Shown: piece after piece, positions 1-9,181 of the stretch
Position numbering within the stretch: the stretch's first letter is position 1
Layout of the letters: each line of letters opens with the position of its first letter
Source of the DNA: Bryobacterales bacterium F-183
GTDB lineage: Bacteria; Acidobacteriota; Terriglobia; Bryobacterales; Bryobacteraceae
DNA: 64,000 nt
Assembly: GCA_016865505.2 (NCBI GenBank)
Contig: AP025252.1
Location: 4,340,001-4,404,000, forward strand
Reading direction: 5' to 3'
Made by a program: the position numbers and the translations under genes
Notes under the pieces: model-generated
Told to the model about the DNA's origin: nothing
The model's database searches: none
The model's input: only the letters and a program-made list of their open reading frames with translations

Positions 1-48
1 AACATTTTCGCAGAACTACGGGGCCAGGTCGGCGGCGTTGAAAACAGA

Positions 49-585
49 CTACTTTGCCCGGGCCGCGACAAACAGGGCGTTGCACTCTTTCTCCAGTACG
101 CCGCCAACCACCCGGCAGCGACGGAACGGCGACTTCGCCACCACCTCTTCCGCGCTGATCCCAATCTGGTTCCATCCCATCGCCAGCAGACCGGACACAG
201 ACGTTCCAAAGACCACCAGCGGGATACCCGCCCAGATCACTGTACTCTGGCACATCGAGCAAGGCTCAGCGGTGGTGTAAAGCGTAAGCCTGCCCCAATC
301 CGGCTTGCCATGCTGCTCGACGCACCGGTTGATGGCATCCATTTCGCCGTGCCAGGCGGGATGCTGTGAACTCTTATTCCAACCCTCCGCCATGATCTTT
401 TTTTGCTCGCGATCGACGAGCAGTGCTCCAAACGGAGCCTTGCGATTGTTGGCTGCGAGTTCGATGGCACGGCGCATGTACTTCTCATGTTCGGCGCGCT
501 CGGAGTCCGCCGCCGTATCGGCTCCAGCATGCATCATCTCGGCCGAGGCCATGGCAAGAAGAATTCTCCGGGTCATCGACTTCAT
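49..585 (-). CDS. Nucleoside deaminase (CDA/TadA-like fold), probably exported
   Basis: A zinc-dependent deaminase of the cytidine/guanine/tRNA-adenosine deaminase superfamily (COG0590 type). Visible motifs are HGEMDAIN (zinc His and catalytic Glu, with HGE instead of the usual HAE) and EPCSMC (the two zinc Cys). The core follows PFGALLVD at about residue 52. Residues 1-25 contain twin arginines, a short hydrophobic stretch and an Ala-rich end, so a Tat-like or degenerate signal peptide is possible. Length (178 aa) fits a single-domain enzyme. The natural substrate cannot be read from sequence. The stop lies near the window edge and no downstream partner is visible in the remaining 48 bases. 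Confidence 0.8.
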   Translation of the reverse strand: MKSMTRRILLAMASAEMMHAGADTAADSERAEHEKYMRRAIELAANNRKAPFGALLVDREQKKIMAEGWNKSSQHPAWHGEMDAINRCVEQHGKPDWGRLTLYTTAEPCSMCQSTVIWAGIPLVVFGTSVSGLLAMGWNQIGISAEEVVAKSPFRRCRVVGGVLEKECNALFVAARAK

Positions 586-614
586 TCTGCCATGGCCAAG
601 GCTCCGGCACCTGC

Positions 615-935
615 TTACTCGATGCGCAGGACCTGACCCGGCGCGACGGCGTTCAAGGCCTGCAATGTGGCGGGCACCAGGACCTTCAGGTCAGCCAGCC
701 GGTTGGAGGCGCCACATAAAATGAGGATCGCAATCCTGCGCTGGCCAAGGTTCTGCTGGTAGGGAATCTCTTGATCGGTAGTGATCATGATTTCGAAACC
801 GGCTGACTCGGCAGCGGCCAGCAAGACGCCGTTCTTCAAGCCCGCCAGTTTGGCGTAGGCAGCCGTTTGGCAATCGTGGCCAACGAACAGATTCCGAAGC
901 TTTTGGTCGACGCACTCATCGAGCAAGATCTTCAT
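615..935 (-). CDS. DUF5615 PIN-like protein, putative toxin of a DUF433/DUF5615 pair
   Basis: Starts MKILLDECVD, the acidic N-terminal motif of PIN-like DUF5615 proteins, followed by a TTDQEI acidic cluster at about residue 54. Members are small (about 110 aa) and are normally encoded directly after a DUF433 gene, as here: the partner ends 15 bases upstream on the same strand. By family knowledge this is a candidate ribonuclease toxin of a type II system; neither activity nor toxicity is shown by sequence alone. Confidence 0.78.
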   Translation of the reverse strand: MKILLDECVDQKLRNLFVGHDCQTAAYAKLAGLKNGVLLAAAESAGFEIMITTDQEIPYQQNLGQRRIAILILCGASNRLADLKVLVPATLQALNAVAPGQVLRIE

Positions 936-950
936 CGTCGGAGATTCAGC

Positions 951-1169
951 TCAGACTCGCGCCAAACGTAGTTCCTTGCACTCCTCCAAAACCTGGATCG
1001 CCAGGTCCCGGCTGATCGTGGGGAACCCTTCCAAGAATTCATCCAAGGAATCGCCGTTCTCTAAGTAGTCGAACAAGGTCTGCACGGGGACGCGGGTACC
1101 GCGAAATACAGGGGTTCCATGCATTACCTCGGGATCGCGCGTGATGGCTTCTTGCATGCCTTCTTGCAT
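951..1169 (-). CDS. DUF433 family protein, putative antitoxin
   Basis: Contains the typical DUF433 core ITRDPEVMHGTPVFRGTRVPV followed by a 'LFDYLENGDSLDEFLEGFP' type helix-turn-helix region, which is a compact DNA-binding fold. The open frame extends to 1223, but family members begin a few residues before ITRDP. I therefore favour the ATG at 1169 (72 aa); the ATG at 1157 is also possible and has AGAAGG just upstream. It is the promoter-proximal gene of a two-gene unit with the DUF5615 gene, the usual antitoxin-first order. Confidence 0.75.
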   Translation of the reverse strand: MQEGMQEAITRDPEVMHGTPVFRGTRVPVQTLFDYLENGDSLDEFLEGFPTISRDLAIQVLEECKELRLARV

Positions 1170-1383
1170 GGTTTCATTGTCGCTCAGCGCTTCCCACGAG
1201 AGAAAGCTTCCGCACAACACCAAAGATCTCTGTTGTCTGATGGGTACGCGGTGGGCCGGAATTCACACCATCCAACCCGCGATTCCATTCACAACACACT
1301 TCTCTTGTTCCATCAACGACTTGCGACCAAAGACTTGACACTAGGCGGTGCTAGGCTCGTGCGCAGAGGAATCATTCCCGTCT

Positions 1384-1998
1384 ATGCCAACGCCTTTGCT
1401 CACCTCCACCGAGGTGTACGTACCGTCCAACGACATCGTCGCCTTTGAAGCTTTCCAGGCCGAACTGGCCGCCGACTTTGCCCCGCGCTGCGAATTTGAA
1501 CTCCACTGCGTCCGCACCATCGCGCACTCGCTCTGGACCATCCGCCGCACTCGCACCCTCGAACGCCGCATGCAGGAACGCGCTGTCAACGAAGGCTACA
1601 TCGACCCGCTGCTCGACCTCGAATGGGCCAAGCAACTGCGCGGCATCCTCAATCTCCGCCGTCAGGCCGAGCGCAGCCAGTTGCTCGCCCTCAAGGAACT
1701 CCGCGCCTACCGCGCCTCGCACCCCACGCCTCCCGAAGAACCCAAAACCGCTGCTGCTGGTGCCAACGGCTCCCTCGACCAACTCGAACACAGCCTCGCC
1801 GCCGCTGCCAACGTACTCGAAATGCCCAAAGCAAAAAGGGCGGCTCGCCCCTTCCTCGTGGACTCAAGTTCAGAAGAACCGGAACAGGAAGTAGGTTTGC
1901 CGCCCTTACAGAAAACGCCGGGTATGTTACCGGACCGCAATCTGTACAGTATTCGACATCATGCCGCCGGCCGATACCACCACCGGCTGGTTGCCTGA
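1384..1998 (+). CDS. Hypothetical protein, helical, overlaps the CHRD gene tail to tail
   Basis: I do not recognise a named domain. The start MPTPLL is chosen over the in-frame ATG at 1348 because similar acidobacterial proteins begin with a short Pro/Thr-rich leader. The body (residues 15-115) is Arg/Glu/Ala-rich and probably all-helical (ELHCVRTIAHSLWTIRRTRTLERRM), then low complexity. It resembles short acidobacterial proteins of unknown role with an 'AFEA...' opening. The last 24 codons overlap the 3' end of the convergent CHRD gene, and that gene's probable terminator lies inside this frame, so the C-terminal part may not be under coding selection. Confidence 0.5.
   Translation: MPTPLLTSTEVYVPSNDIVAFEAFQAELAADFAPRCEFELHCVRTIAHSLWTIRRTRTLERRMQERAVNEGYIDPLLDLEWAKQLRGILNLRRQAERSQLLALKELRAYRASHPTPPEEPKTAAAGANGSLDQLEHSLAAAANVLEMPKAKRAARPFLVDSSSEEPEQEVGLPPLQKTPGMLPDRNLYSIRHHAAGRYHHRLVA
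1833..1850 (-). terminator. Rho-independent terminator for the CHRD gene
   Basis: On the minus strand the hairpin GGGCG-AGC-CGCCC (1850-1838) is followed by five T (1837-1833), about 75 bases past the CHRD stop codon. It sits inside the convergent 1384-1998 reading frame. A competing longer stem can form between 1836-1844 and the complementary GCCGCCCTT at 1899-1907. Confidence 0.5.
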
Positions 1999-3999
1999 CG
2001 TCAGACCCGTCGGAACCGTAACGATCGCGCCATACAGACCCAGGAAGCCCGGAACCGTAAACGCACCCGTCATCGCTGCCGGACGGCCGCCAATCGTCAC
2101 CGTCGGCTGCAGCACCGCCGGATTCACCGCATCGAGCGGCAGAATCAGGCCGGTCTCTGCCGACGGAGCCGTCACGCCAAGGCCAGTGCAGAGAATCAAC
2201 AGCATCTCGCCGGCAACAGCGGGAGAGGTCGGACGAATCAGACCCTGCGTCGACACGCGATAGGCAATGCCGCCCGTCGCATCGAACAACACCGCCGGAG
2301 CCGAGGCCGCAACCGTCAGCATCTTCGGTTCAGAAGCGCCATTGACGTTGGTCACCACCACAGGCTGCTGCCCGGGCTGTACCTCAAACGGCACCTGGAC
2401 GTTCACCTGGTCGCGTTCGAGCAGGATGATCGGAGCGCGAACGCCGGCAATCGTCACGGACGTACCGTTAAAGCTGGTCGGTACGCGATCCGTGTTGATG
2501 CCGTCGATGTTCGTCGAGGACTTCGAGAAGTTGATGCCATAGATGGCGGCAATACCGCCCGGAGCAACCGTCGTAAGGGTCGGCTCGGACGCCCCGGCAA
2601 TGATGTCGCCGATCACCGGCTTGTCGGTATTCGGGCGGGCAAGCTGCGCACGAACCACGCCGGCGGGATTCGCCTGCGAGTGAAGGTTCGCGTAGTGCAG
2701 TTCCGGATTCGTGACCACCGAGTTCAGCGAGGCCATCGCAGTGGCGGGCAGGGAATTGACCCGATACAAATTGCCCACGCCACCGGTAAAGTACACCGGC
2801 ACCGAGTTGAACCGAGAATCGAGCGATACCGGACCATTTGCCCCGGCAGCGCCATCATGAATATGCATCGCGGTGAAGGTCGTATCGGGAGCATTCGCGA
2901 AGCGCGGGTTGATGTCGAACACAATCGTACCCGCCATTGCCGTACCGTTCGGGTCACGCGACGTAAACACCGTCACACGGCCAGGAGCCGAAACATCCAG
3001 CGTGGTGATCGGGGGCACTTCTTCAGAAGGCGACATCATCACCGGGAAGGACACTGCATCGGTACGCATCAACTGGCCGCGAATTGCACCGCCAGGATTC
3101 GCCGTCGTATGTAGGTTCATGTAGATCGCGGACGGATTGTTGAACACGTTCTCGATCGTCGCCACAGCGCCGTTGCGAGCCATATCCACTTCGAGCGCGT
3201 ACCGCAGGAAGCCATTGCCATTCGCCGCAGCCGGAGTCGGATTCGTCATGCCGCTGTCGATCGTCACAGGACCGTTCGCCCCCGCCGCGCCAGCATGTAG
3301 ATGCAGACCGGTAAACACGGTATCGGCCGGGAACCCGAGGTATGCGATGTCAAAGATGATGTTCGCGCTGGTGGTGACACCGTCGCTGTTGACGCTACGG
3401 TAAATCACCGCCGTCGCGCGACCCGTCGCCGTAACCGTGGTCGGCGGAACTTCGTTCGCGCCGCTCATGATCACCGTACGCACCGCACGCTGCGCGCGAA
3501 TCAGCTGTCCACGAAAAACACCAGCCGGATTCGCTGTCGTATGAACGTTCAGATAGTACTGCGACGGATCGGCCAAAATGCCCTTCACGGCATTCAGAGC
3601 CGCAGTGGTCGACGTGCTGACCTGCGCCTGCAAAGTCGGAATGACGCCCGTGGTCGCATCGGGAATCTGCGCTGTCCCCGAATCGATCACCACCGGACCA
3701 TTGGCACCCGCCGCACCCGCGTGGATGTGCATCGCCGTAATCGTCTGCGGCGACGGGAAGTTGTACCGCACCTGGAAGTCGACAGACCCCGAAATCACTT
3801 CTCCCTGCGCGTCGCGTACAACGTGCAGAAAGACAAATGCCCCGCCGGTGGCGGCCAGCGAAACAGGTGGAACCTCATTCGCCGGCGACAGAATCACCCG
3901 GTACGGGATCGATTCAACAGTCTGGGCGGAAACAGCCGTCGCACAAGCGAGCGCGGCTAAACAAATCAGCGAGAGGCGCTGAAGGATGGTTTTTCTCAT
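1927..3999 (-). CDS. Secreted protein with three CHRD domains and a Solibacter-type C-terminal domain
   Basis: Residues 1-25 form a Sec signal peptide ending TAVSAQ. Three CHRD repeats follow (about 30-165, 168-310, 313-450). Each has an NEVPP or EEVPP start, a central (M/L)H(I/L)H.GAAGANGPV stretch and a final NLH(T/S).ANP.G..R.QL. From about residue 455 the protein has the Ig-like C-terminal domain common in Solibacter secreted proteins (GASEPTLTTVAPGGIAAIYG, then two beta-sandwich-like segments). CHRD domains were named from chordin; their bacterial role is unknown. Likely extracellular or surface-bound. Monocistronic, followed by the hairpin at 1833-1850. Confidence 0.85.
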   Translation of the reverse strand: MRKTILQRLSLICLAALACATAVSAQTVESIPYRVILSPANEVPPVSLAATGGAFVFLHVVRDAQGEVISGSVDFQVRYNFPSPQTITAMHIHAGAAGANGPVVIDSGTAQIPDATTGVIPTLQAQVSTSTTAALNAVKGILADPSQYYLNVHTTANPAGVFRGQLIRAQRAVRTVIMSGANEVPPTTVTATGRATAVIYRSVNSDGVTTSANIIFDIAYLGFPADTVFTGLHLHAGAAGANGPVTIDSGMTNPTPAAANGNGFLRYALEVDMARNGAVATIENVFNNPSAIYMNLHTTANPGGAIRGQLMRTDAVSFPVMMSPSEEVPPITTLDVSAPGRVTVFTSRDPNGTAMAGTIVFDINPRFANAPDTTFTAMHIHDGAAGANGPVSLDSRFNSVPVYFTGGVGNLYRVNSLPATAMASLNSVVTNPELHYANLHSQANPAGVVRAQLARPNTDKPVIGDIIAGASEPTLTTVAPGGIAAIYGINFSKSSTNIDGINTDRVPTSFNGTSVTIAGVRAPIILLERDQVNVQVPFEVQPGQQPVVVTNVNGASEPKMLTVAASAPAVLFDATGGIAYRVSTQGLIRPTSPAVAGEMLLILCTGLGVTAPSAETGLILPLDAVNPAVLQPTVTIGGRPAAMTGAFTVPGFLGLYGAIVTVPTGLTSGNQPVVVSAGGMMSNTVQIAVR

Positions 4000-4105
4000 T
4001 ATGTGGTTTTAGAAACCCCTTGTGCGCTGCATCACATCACATTGCAACACCGGACGCAAGGGGGTACTTTCGAGATCTGGATCCAAAGATTTTTGGGGGA
4101 AATAG

Positions 4106-4181
<76 letters not shown>

Positions 4182-4263
4182 GGTTCAGAAACTGGGTGGA
4201 ACAGTAAGGCGAGTGGCGATTGCGCATCGCGCCCGCCCCTGCCTCTCTCAGAGTATAGCAAAC

Positions 4264-4932
4264 TCAAACGCCGTTGCGGATCACAACCGTGCCGGAACTT
4301 TCCACGTCCAACGAAAAATCCCGACCCGCAAAATTCGGTACCCACACTGGTGCCCCAAGCTCCTCAGGCGCGTAATGTGTGGTCACACCAAGCACCTGCA
4401 TCCCCGCCGCGCGGCCTCCGGCGATTCCGGCCGTCGAGTCCTCGACAACCAGACACCGCTCCGGCGCGACACCCAGCCTCGCGGCCGCCAACAAAAACGC
4501 CTCCGGATCCGGCTTGCCTTTGGACACCAGATCCGCGCCAATCAGTACCTCCGGAATCGGCAACCCCGCGGACCGCATCCGAGACTCCGCCATCGCGCAA
4601 GTCGCCGACGTCACCACCGCCCAGCGATTCGCCGGCAGTTTCCGCAGCATCTCCCCAGCACCCGGAATCTCCACGATCCCCTCGGTCAGCGATGCCTCCA
4701 CCCGCAGGAACTCGTCCACTGTTTCGGGTTGCGGCAAATCGGGACCCACCAGATTCATGGTCTCGATCGCCCGCCGTCCATGCATCACCGCCTCGACCTT
4801 CTCATACGGGATCCCGACCTTTTCCGCCCACGACTGCCACAACTGCCGCACCGGAACCGACGAATCCACAATCGTGCCGTCCATATCGAACAGCACCGCG
4901 TCACACCGCAATTCAAATGAAGAATGAGCCAA
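4264..4932 (-). CDS. HAD-superfamily phosphatase (beta-phosphoglucomutase/sugar-phosphatase-like)
   Basis: Motif I FDMDGTIVDSS (nucleophile Asp plus acid/base Asp) is at about residue 15. Motif II is VVTSAT, motif III the Lys in SKGKPDPEAFL, and motif IV VVEDSTAGIAGGRAAGM. The helical C1 cap between motifs I and II and the 222-aa length fit HAD subfamily IA enzymes acting on small sugar phosphates. The substrate is not predictable. A related enzyme is encoded at 30.6 kb. The tRNA-Phe gene lies downstream on the same strand. Confidence 0.85.
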   Translation of the reverse strand: MAHSSFELRCDAVLFDMDGTIVDSSVPVRQLWQSWAEKVGIPYEKVEAVMHGRRAIETMNLVGPDLPQPETVDEFLRVEASLTEGIVEIPGAGEMLRKLPANRWAVVTSATCAMAESRMRSAGLPIPEVLIGADLVSKGKPDPEAFLLAAARLGVAPERCLVVEDSTAGIAGGRAAGMQVLGVTTHYAPEELGAPVWVPNFAGRDFSLDVESSGTVVIRNGV

Positions 4933-4977
4933 ATTTCAGTGTAACGGCACCGCCCATCACCGCGTCCCCTCCGTGCA

Positions 4978-5283
4978 GTGAACACGCCGTCCTGCCTCCA
5001 TTGCAAGGGTCCCGTACCTCCGCCCCCATCCGTCGACGAGGGCAAGCCCAAAGACAAAGATCAGGCGCCCACCAAAGGTGGCGGCATTCGCTGTCCCCAC
5101 TGCGCCTGGACCCCCACCCGGCACGACCTCTGGACCTGCCACTGCGGCTGTTCCTGGCACACCTTCGACACCGGCGGCAGATGCCCGTCCTGCAACTGGA
5201 ACTGGTCCCAAACCCAGTGCCCTCGCTGCAAAGGCTGGGCCGCGCACGCCGCCTGGTACGACACGGGCAACAACACGAACTGA
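4978..5283 (+). CDS. Small multi-zinc-ribbon protein
   Basis: A GTG start gives 101 aa with five CxxC or CxC type pairs: CLHC, CPHC, CHCGC, CPSC and CPRC. This is enough for two zinc ribbons. The segment around WTCHCGCSWHTFDTGGRCPSC resembles rubredoxin/zinc-ribbon modules. The N-terminal linker (residues 10-35) is Pro/Lys-rich. No catalytic domain. The next gene starts 17 bases downstream on the same strand, so co-transcription is likely. Confidence 0.65.
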   Translation: MNTPSCLHCKGPVPPPPSVDEGKPKDKDQAPTKGGGIRCPHCAWTPTRHDLWTCHCGCSWHTFDTGGRCPSCNWNWSQTQCPRCKGWAAHAAWYDTGNNTN

Positions 5284-5300
5284 TTCGCTAGACTGGCAGT

Positions 5301-7478
5301 TTGACCCCACTCCGGCGCATCGTCTACCCGGCTTTACTCGTCCTGGTGACCTTGGCCTTCCATTGGAAACTCCTCTTCACCGGCGGCCGCTATACCTGGC
5401 TCAACGCGCCGGACTTCGCCCATCAGCTTCTTCCCTGGTACCAGTTCCAGGCCTCCGAATGGCACGCCGGACGCCTCCCCCTTTGGACCCCCTACGAGTG
5501 GGCCGGACAATCCTTGCTCGGCCAGGCCCAACCCGGCGTACTCGACCCTCTCAACCTCTTCCTGTACCTGCTCCCGCTCAACCAGAACGGCTGGCTGCAA
5601 CAATCCTCGCTCGAATGGTTCTACGCCCTCGGCTACGTCTGCGGCGTACTTTCCTGTTACGCGTTCGCCCGCTTCGGATTGCTCCTGTCGCCACCCGCCT
5701 CCGCTTTTACCGCACTGGCCTTCTCGCTCGGCGGCATCCCCAGTTCTACGGCCTGGCCGCAAATGATGCACGCCAGCATCTGGGCCCCTCTCGGCTACCT
5801 CTTTATCTTCCGGGCCTCGCGACATGCCAACCCGCAACACGCCCTGCGCGACGGGTCACTCTCAGGCCTCTTCCTCGGCGTGATGTGGCTCAGCGGCCAC
5901 CACCAGCAACCTCTCTTCTTTACCCTCGCGGCCATTGGACTCTGGCTCTGGTTCCTCTACGCCCGTAGCCTGCGCCTCTTTCCCGCTGCCGTACTTTCGG
6001 GGCTGTTCCTATTCCTGTTCGCCGCCCCCCAGGTGCTCCCCATGGTCGAGTACGGCCGAACCGCACTCCGCTGGGCAGGCGCCGCCGACATGATGGGCTG
6101 GAACGACAAACTGCCCTACCAGGTACACGAACAGTTCTCCGCATCAGGACTCACCTTGCTCGGACTCGTCCTGCCGATCTCTGTGTCCTACCCGGCGTTC
6201 ATGGGCATCACCACCGTGTCCCTCGCCTTCGCCGGAGCCTTCGCCACCTGGACCCGCCGTACCGAAGTTCGCGTCCTCGCCGCCCTGGCACTCGCGGGTA
6301 CGCTCTATGCGCTAGGTGCCAACTCCTTCCTGCAAGGCACGATGTACGCCCTGCTCCCCGCCATCGAGAAAGCCCGCGTACCCGGGGTCGCCATGGTGCT
6401 CTGCAATCTGGGACTCGCCAGCCTCGCCGGCTTCGGCATCGACGCTCTCCGAAACGGTGCACGCCAGGTCAAGAACCTTGCCTTGCCTCTGTTCCTGATC
6501 GGCCTCACCTGCGCCACCATCGCCGCCTATCAATACGTATTTCGAAGCTGGGAAAACTGGACCTTCATCACTCCAGCCATTGCCGCTTCCATCGGTGCGT
6601 ACGCCATTCGCCGCAATGCCCGCTGGGCGCCCATCGTCCTCGCCGCCGCCGTCCTCTGCGAACTCTCATCCTTCACACCCAGCATCTGGGCCGACCTGCA
6701 GGACCAAAACCGCACCCGCTTCGTCGAAGGCCTCGCCGACCACACCGACGTCGCGCTCTACCTCCGCAGTGTCTCCGGCGGTGCACGATTCGATCACAAC
6801 GCCGACGACATCCCCTACAGCTTCGGCGGATTCTGGGGACTCGAAGCCGCCATCGCCATCGTCCCGTCCGTACCCGCCGACCTCTGGACCATCGGCCCTT
6901 TCGGTACACCCGTCCGTGACTTCCTCTCCATCCGCTACGACGTCGGCAAAAAGAAGTACCGTCCGGATCAGGAAGAGATCTACCGTTCGCCCAAGTCCGG
7001 CATCGCGATTTACGAGAACCCCAACAGCTTTCCGCGAGCCTGGCTGGTCCACAACGTACAGCCCGTTGCGGACCTCAAAGCCGTCGGCGCATGGATGAAC
7101 AGCGCGGGAGATCGACGCAAGCAGGAGGCGGTCGTCACGGGTGAGACCTCGCTCCCGCAAGTCGATACCTGCGACACCACCGGCGAATCTGCCGTCTACA
7201 CCAGCCGTACGCCCAATCAGCTTCGCCTGCAGATAAAAGCCAACTGCCGCGCACTGCTCGTCCTGAATGACCAGTGGGACGCAGGTTGGACCTCCTCGAC
7301 CAAGGTCTGGAAGGTGGACGGCTTTGTGCGCGGCATCGAAGTTGCGAAGGGCAAGCAGGAAGTGGTGCTCACCTACCGTCCCAAGACGGCGCTGGCAGGC
7401 GCAGGACTCTTCGGCATCGGCATCCTCGGCATTGCGTACGTACTCTTCCGCTACAAGCAGCCGGAGCAACCACGATGA
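5301..7478 (+). CDS. YfhO-like polytopic membrane protein
   Basis: TTG start. A 725-aa protein with about a dozen hydrophobic segments across residues 8-480, then a soluble C-terminal region (about 490-690, beta-rich) and a last transmembrane segment before residue 720. The first extracytoplasmic loop reads FTGGRYTWLNAPDFAHQLLP, then W.PY...GQ.LLGQAQPG. It resembles the acceptor-side loop of GT-C-like YfhO/glycosyltransferase-39-type proteins. The role is probably transfer of a lipid-linked sugar or other envelope modification, by analogy only. It overlaps the next gene, a paralogue, by ATGA. Confidence 0.65.
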   Translation: MTPLRRIVYPALLVLVTLAFHWKLLFTGGRYTWLNAPDFAHQLLPWYQFQASEWHAGRLPLWTPYEWAGQSLLGQAQPGVLDPLNLFLYLLPLNQNGWLQQSSLEWFYALGYVCGVLSCYAFARFGLLLSPPASAFTALAFSLGGIPSSTAWPQMMHASIWAPLGYLFIFRASRHANPQHALRDGSLSGLFLGVMWLSGHHQQPLFFTLAAIGLWLWFLYARSLRLFPAAVLSGLFLFLFAAPQVLPMVEYGRTALRWAGAADMMGWNDKLPYQVHEQFSASGLTLLGLVLPISVSYPAFMGITTVSLAFAGAFATWTRRTEVRVLAALALAGTLYALGANSFLQGTMYALLPAIEKARVPGVAMVLCNLGLASLAGFGIDALRNGARQVKNLALPLFLIGLTCATIAAYQYVFRSWENWTFITPAIAASIGAYAIRRNARWAPIVLAAAVLCELSSFTPSIWADLQDQNRTRFVEGLADHTDVALYLRSVSGGARFDHNADDIPYSFGGFWGLEAAIAIVPSVPADLWTIGPFGTPVRDFLSIRYDVGKKKYRPDQEEIYRSPKSGIAIYENPNSFPRAWLVHNVQPVADLKAVGAWMNSAGDRRKQEAVVTGETSLPQVDTCDTTGESAVYTSRTPNQLRLQIKANCRALLVLNDQWDAGWTSSTKVWKVDGFVRGIEVAKGKQEVVLTYRPKTALAGAGLFGIGILGIAYVLFRYKQPEQPR

Positions 7479-9169
7479 CGCGCTGCCTGCTGCTGTGCGT
7501 GCTGGTGATCCTCGTCAACTGGCGGCTGGTCTTCACCGGTGAGTACTCGTGGCTCGAAGCGCAAGGCATCTTCGAGCGCGTGTTGCCCCTGATGCAGTTC
7601 CAGGCAGGCGAACTGCACCGCTGGCGCCTGCCCATCTTCGATCCCTACTCGCCCGGAGGTCAGCCGCTCATCGGCTTCGGCTCTGGCGTCACCCAGCTTT
7701 GGTACCTGCCGCACACCCTGCTTCTCGCGCTGCCACTCAACCAGGGCTGGCTTTTTCAAAAGCCGCTGCATTGGTACTTCGCCCTCACCCAATGCGCCAT
7801 GGCCATCGCCATGTGGATGTTTGCCAGGCGCAGGCTTTACCTTTCGGAAGGCGCGGCCTTTGTCGCCGCACTCGGCTACGCCCTGGCCGTACCCTTCGCC
7901 GCAGGACCCGATCCGCAAGCCCTGCACGCTGCCGTCTGGCTCCCGGCAACGTTTGCCGCACGCCCTGGCTGGAAGCGCGCCTTCGCGCTCGGCCTGATGT
8001 GGTTGCCCGGCCACCTTTGGATTCCCCTTGGCGCGACCATCGCGCTAGTCGCCGCGGAAGGCGTCCGCCAATCCCGTCGCGATGTCGCGCTAGGCCTCGC
8101 CATCGGCAGCATCACGATCCTCCCCGGCATCGCGTTCGCCACATGGCCGCTCCCGTACACGCCGCCGGCAGCCGGTGTCGTACTCCCGGCGCTCGGCATC
8201 TTCGGCTGGTACATCGCGCTGCCGCGCCCGCAGATCCGAAAGGTTCTTTTGCCTCTGGCCGTCGCGGGCATTCTGCACCCGGCGTTGCTGCTCTGCTCAC
8301 TCGCCGGCGCGGCAGGAGTAGCGCTGGACGATTCGGGCACCATCCGACCCATGGCGCGCCGTTGGGCCGTACTCCTATGGATCGTCGCTTCTGCGGTCGT
8401 CGTCTGGGCGCTGTTGCCATGGATTCGGTTCGATCAACTCACGGCACTCGAACCACTTGCGTTGCCGTGCCTGCTTGCCGCTGCAGCGGCGCTGCTACTG
8501 TGGAGCCGTCCGGAACCCCGCCGAGCCATGGTGTTCGGCGCGTTGCTCGTGCTGGCGGATGGCACGCGCCCACCGTCGGCGGGGTTCCGAATGCAAAGCC
8601 GCCACGACGGGTCGCGGCCGCGCAAGCTCGAATCGTTTGCCGCCGCGCTACCGCAGGTCGCGTATATGAAGCAGTTCCAGCACGACCGGCCTCGTCTTTG
8701 GGTCGACCCGGCAGTGATCCCATACGCTTTCGGTCCCTGGTGGGGTGTCGAGACTTCGGAGCCGCAGTTTGCGACCCACAGGCTTTCGGTCCGTCCGGCG
8801 CCGGGGTTTGAACGAGTCCTGTATTCAGGGGACGACGGCGTCAAGGTGTTCGCATCGACCAAACTGCCGGATACCTCGTGCGTTGCGACAGAGACGGCCG
8901 AGTTCCTGACTCCGAACGTACGCCGATTCGCCATCACCAGTTCGTGCCCGGCAAAGTTCGACGCGAGGCTGTCCTCTGCCAAAGGCTGGAGGATCTTACT
9001 CGACGGCAAATCCGTGGAGTACCCGCAACAAGGTCTGCCGGTACCCGCCGGAGACCACAAAATCGAGATGCGGTTCCTGCCGATACCGCTGATAGCCGGT
9101 GCACTCGTGAACTTGCTCGCGGCGCTGTACACATTTAGGCTTGCAAGAAGGCAGGCACTTAAACTATAG
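7475..9169 (+). CDS. Second YfhO-like membrane protein, paralogue of the preceding gene
   Basis: The start is the ATG inside the ATGA overlap with the upstream stop; an open frame further upstream is antisense to sense. The N-terminus (LVFTGEYSWLEAQGIFERVLPLMQFQAGELHRWRLPIFDPYSPGGQPLIG) matches the same loop in the upstream protein, so the two are tandem paralogues. This copy is shorter (564 aa); its middle membrane part is more compact and the final extracytoplasmic domain is smaller. The pair probably works together as one envelope function. Which residue is catalytic cannot be assigned. Confidence 0.62.
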   Translation: MTRCLLLCVLVILVNWRLVFTGEYSWLEAQGIFERVLPLMQFQAGELHRWRLPIFDPYSPGGQPLIGFGSGVTQLWYLPHTLLLALPLNQGWLFQKPLHWYFALTQCAMAIAMWMFARRRLYLSEGAAFVAALGYALAVPFAAGPDPQALHAAVWLPATFAARPGWKRAFALGLMWLPGHLWIPLGATIALVAAEGVRQSRRDVALGLAIGSITILPGIAFATWPLPYTPPAAGVVLPALGIFGWYIALPRPQIRKVLLPLAVAGILHPALLLCSLAGAAGVALDDSGTIRPMARRWAVLLWIVASAVVVWALLPWIRFDQLTALEPLALPCLLAAAAALLLWSRPEPRRAMVFGALLVLADGTRPPSAGFRMQSRHDGSRPRKLESFAAALPQVAYMKQFQHDRPRLWVDPAVIPYAFGPWWGVETSEPQFATHRLSVRPAPGFERVLYSGDDGVKVFASTKLPDTSCVATETAEFLTPNVRRFAITSSCPAKFDARLSSAKGWRILLDGKSVEYPQQGLPVPAGDHKIEMRFLPIPLIAGALVNLLAALYTFRLARRQALKL

Positions 9170-9181
9170 TTAACTCATAAC

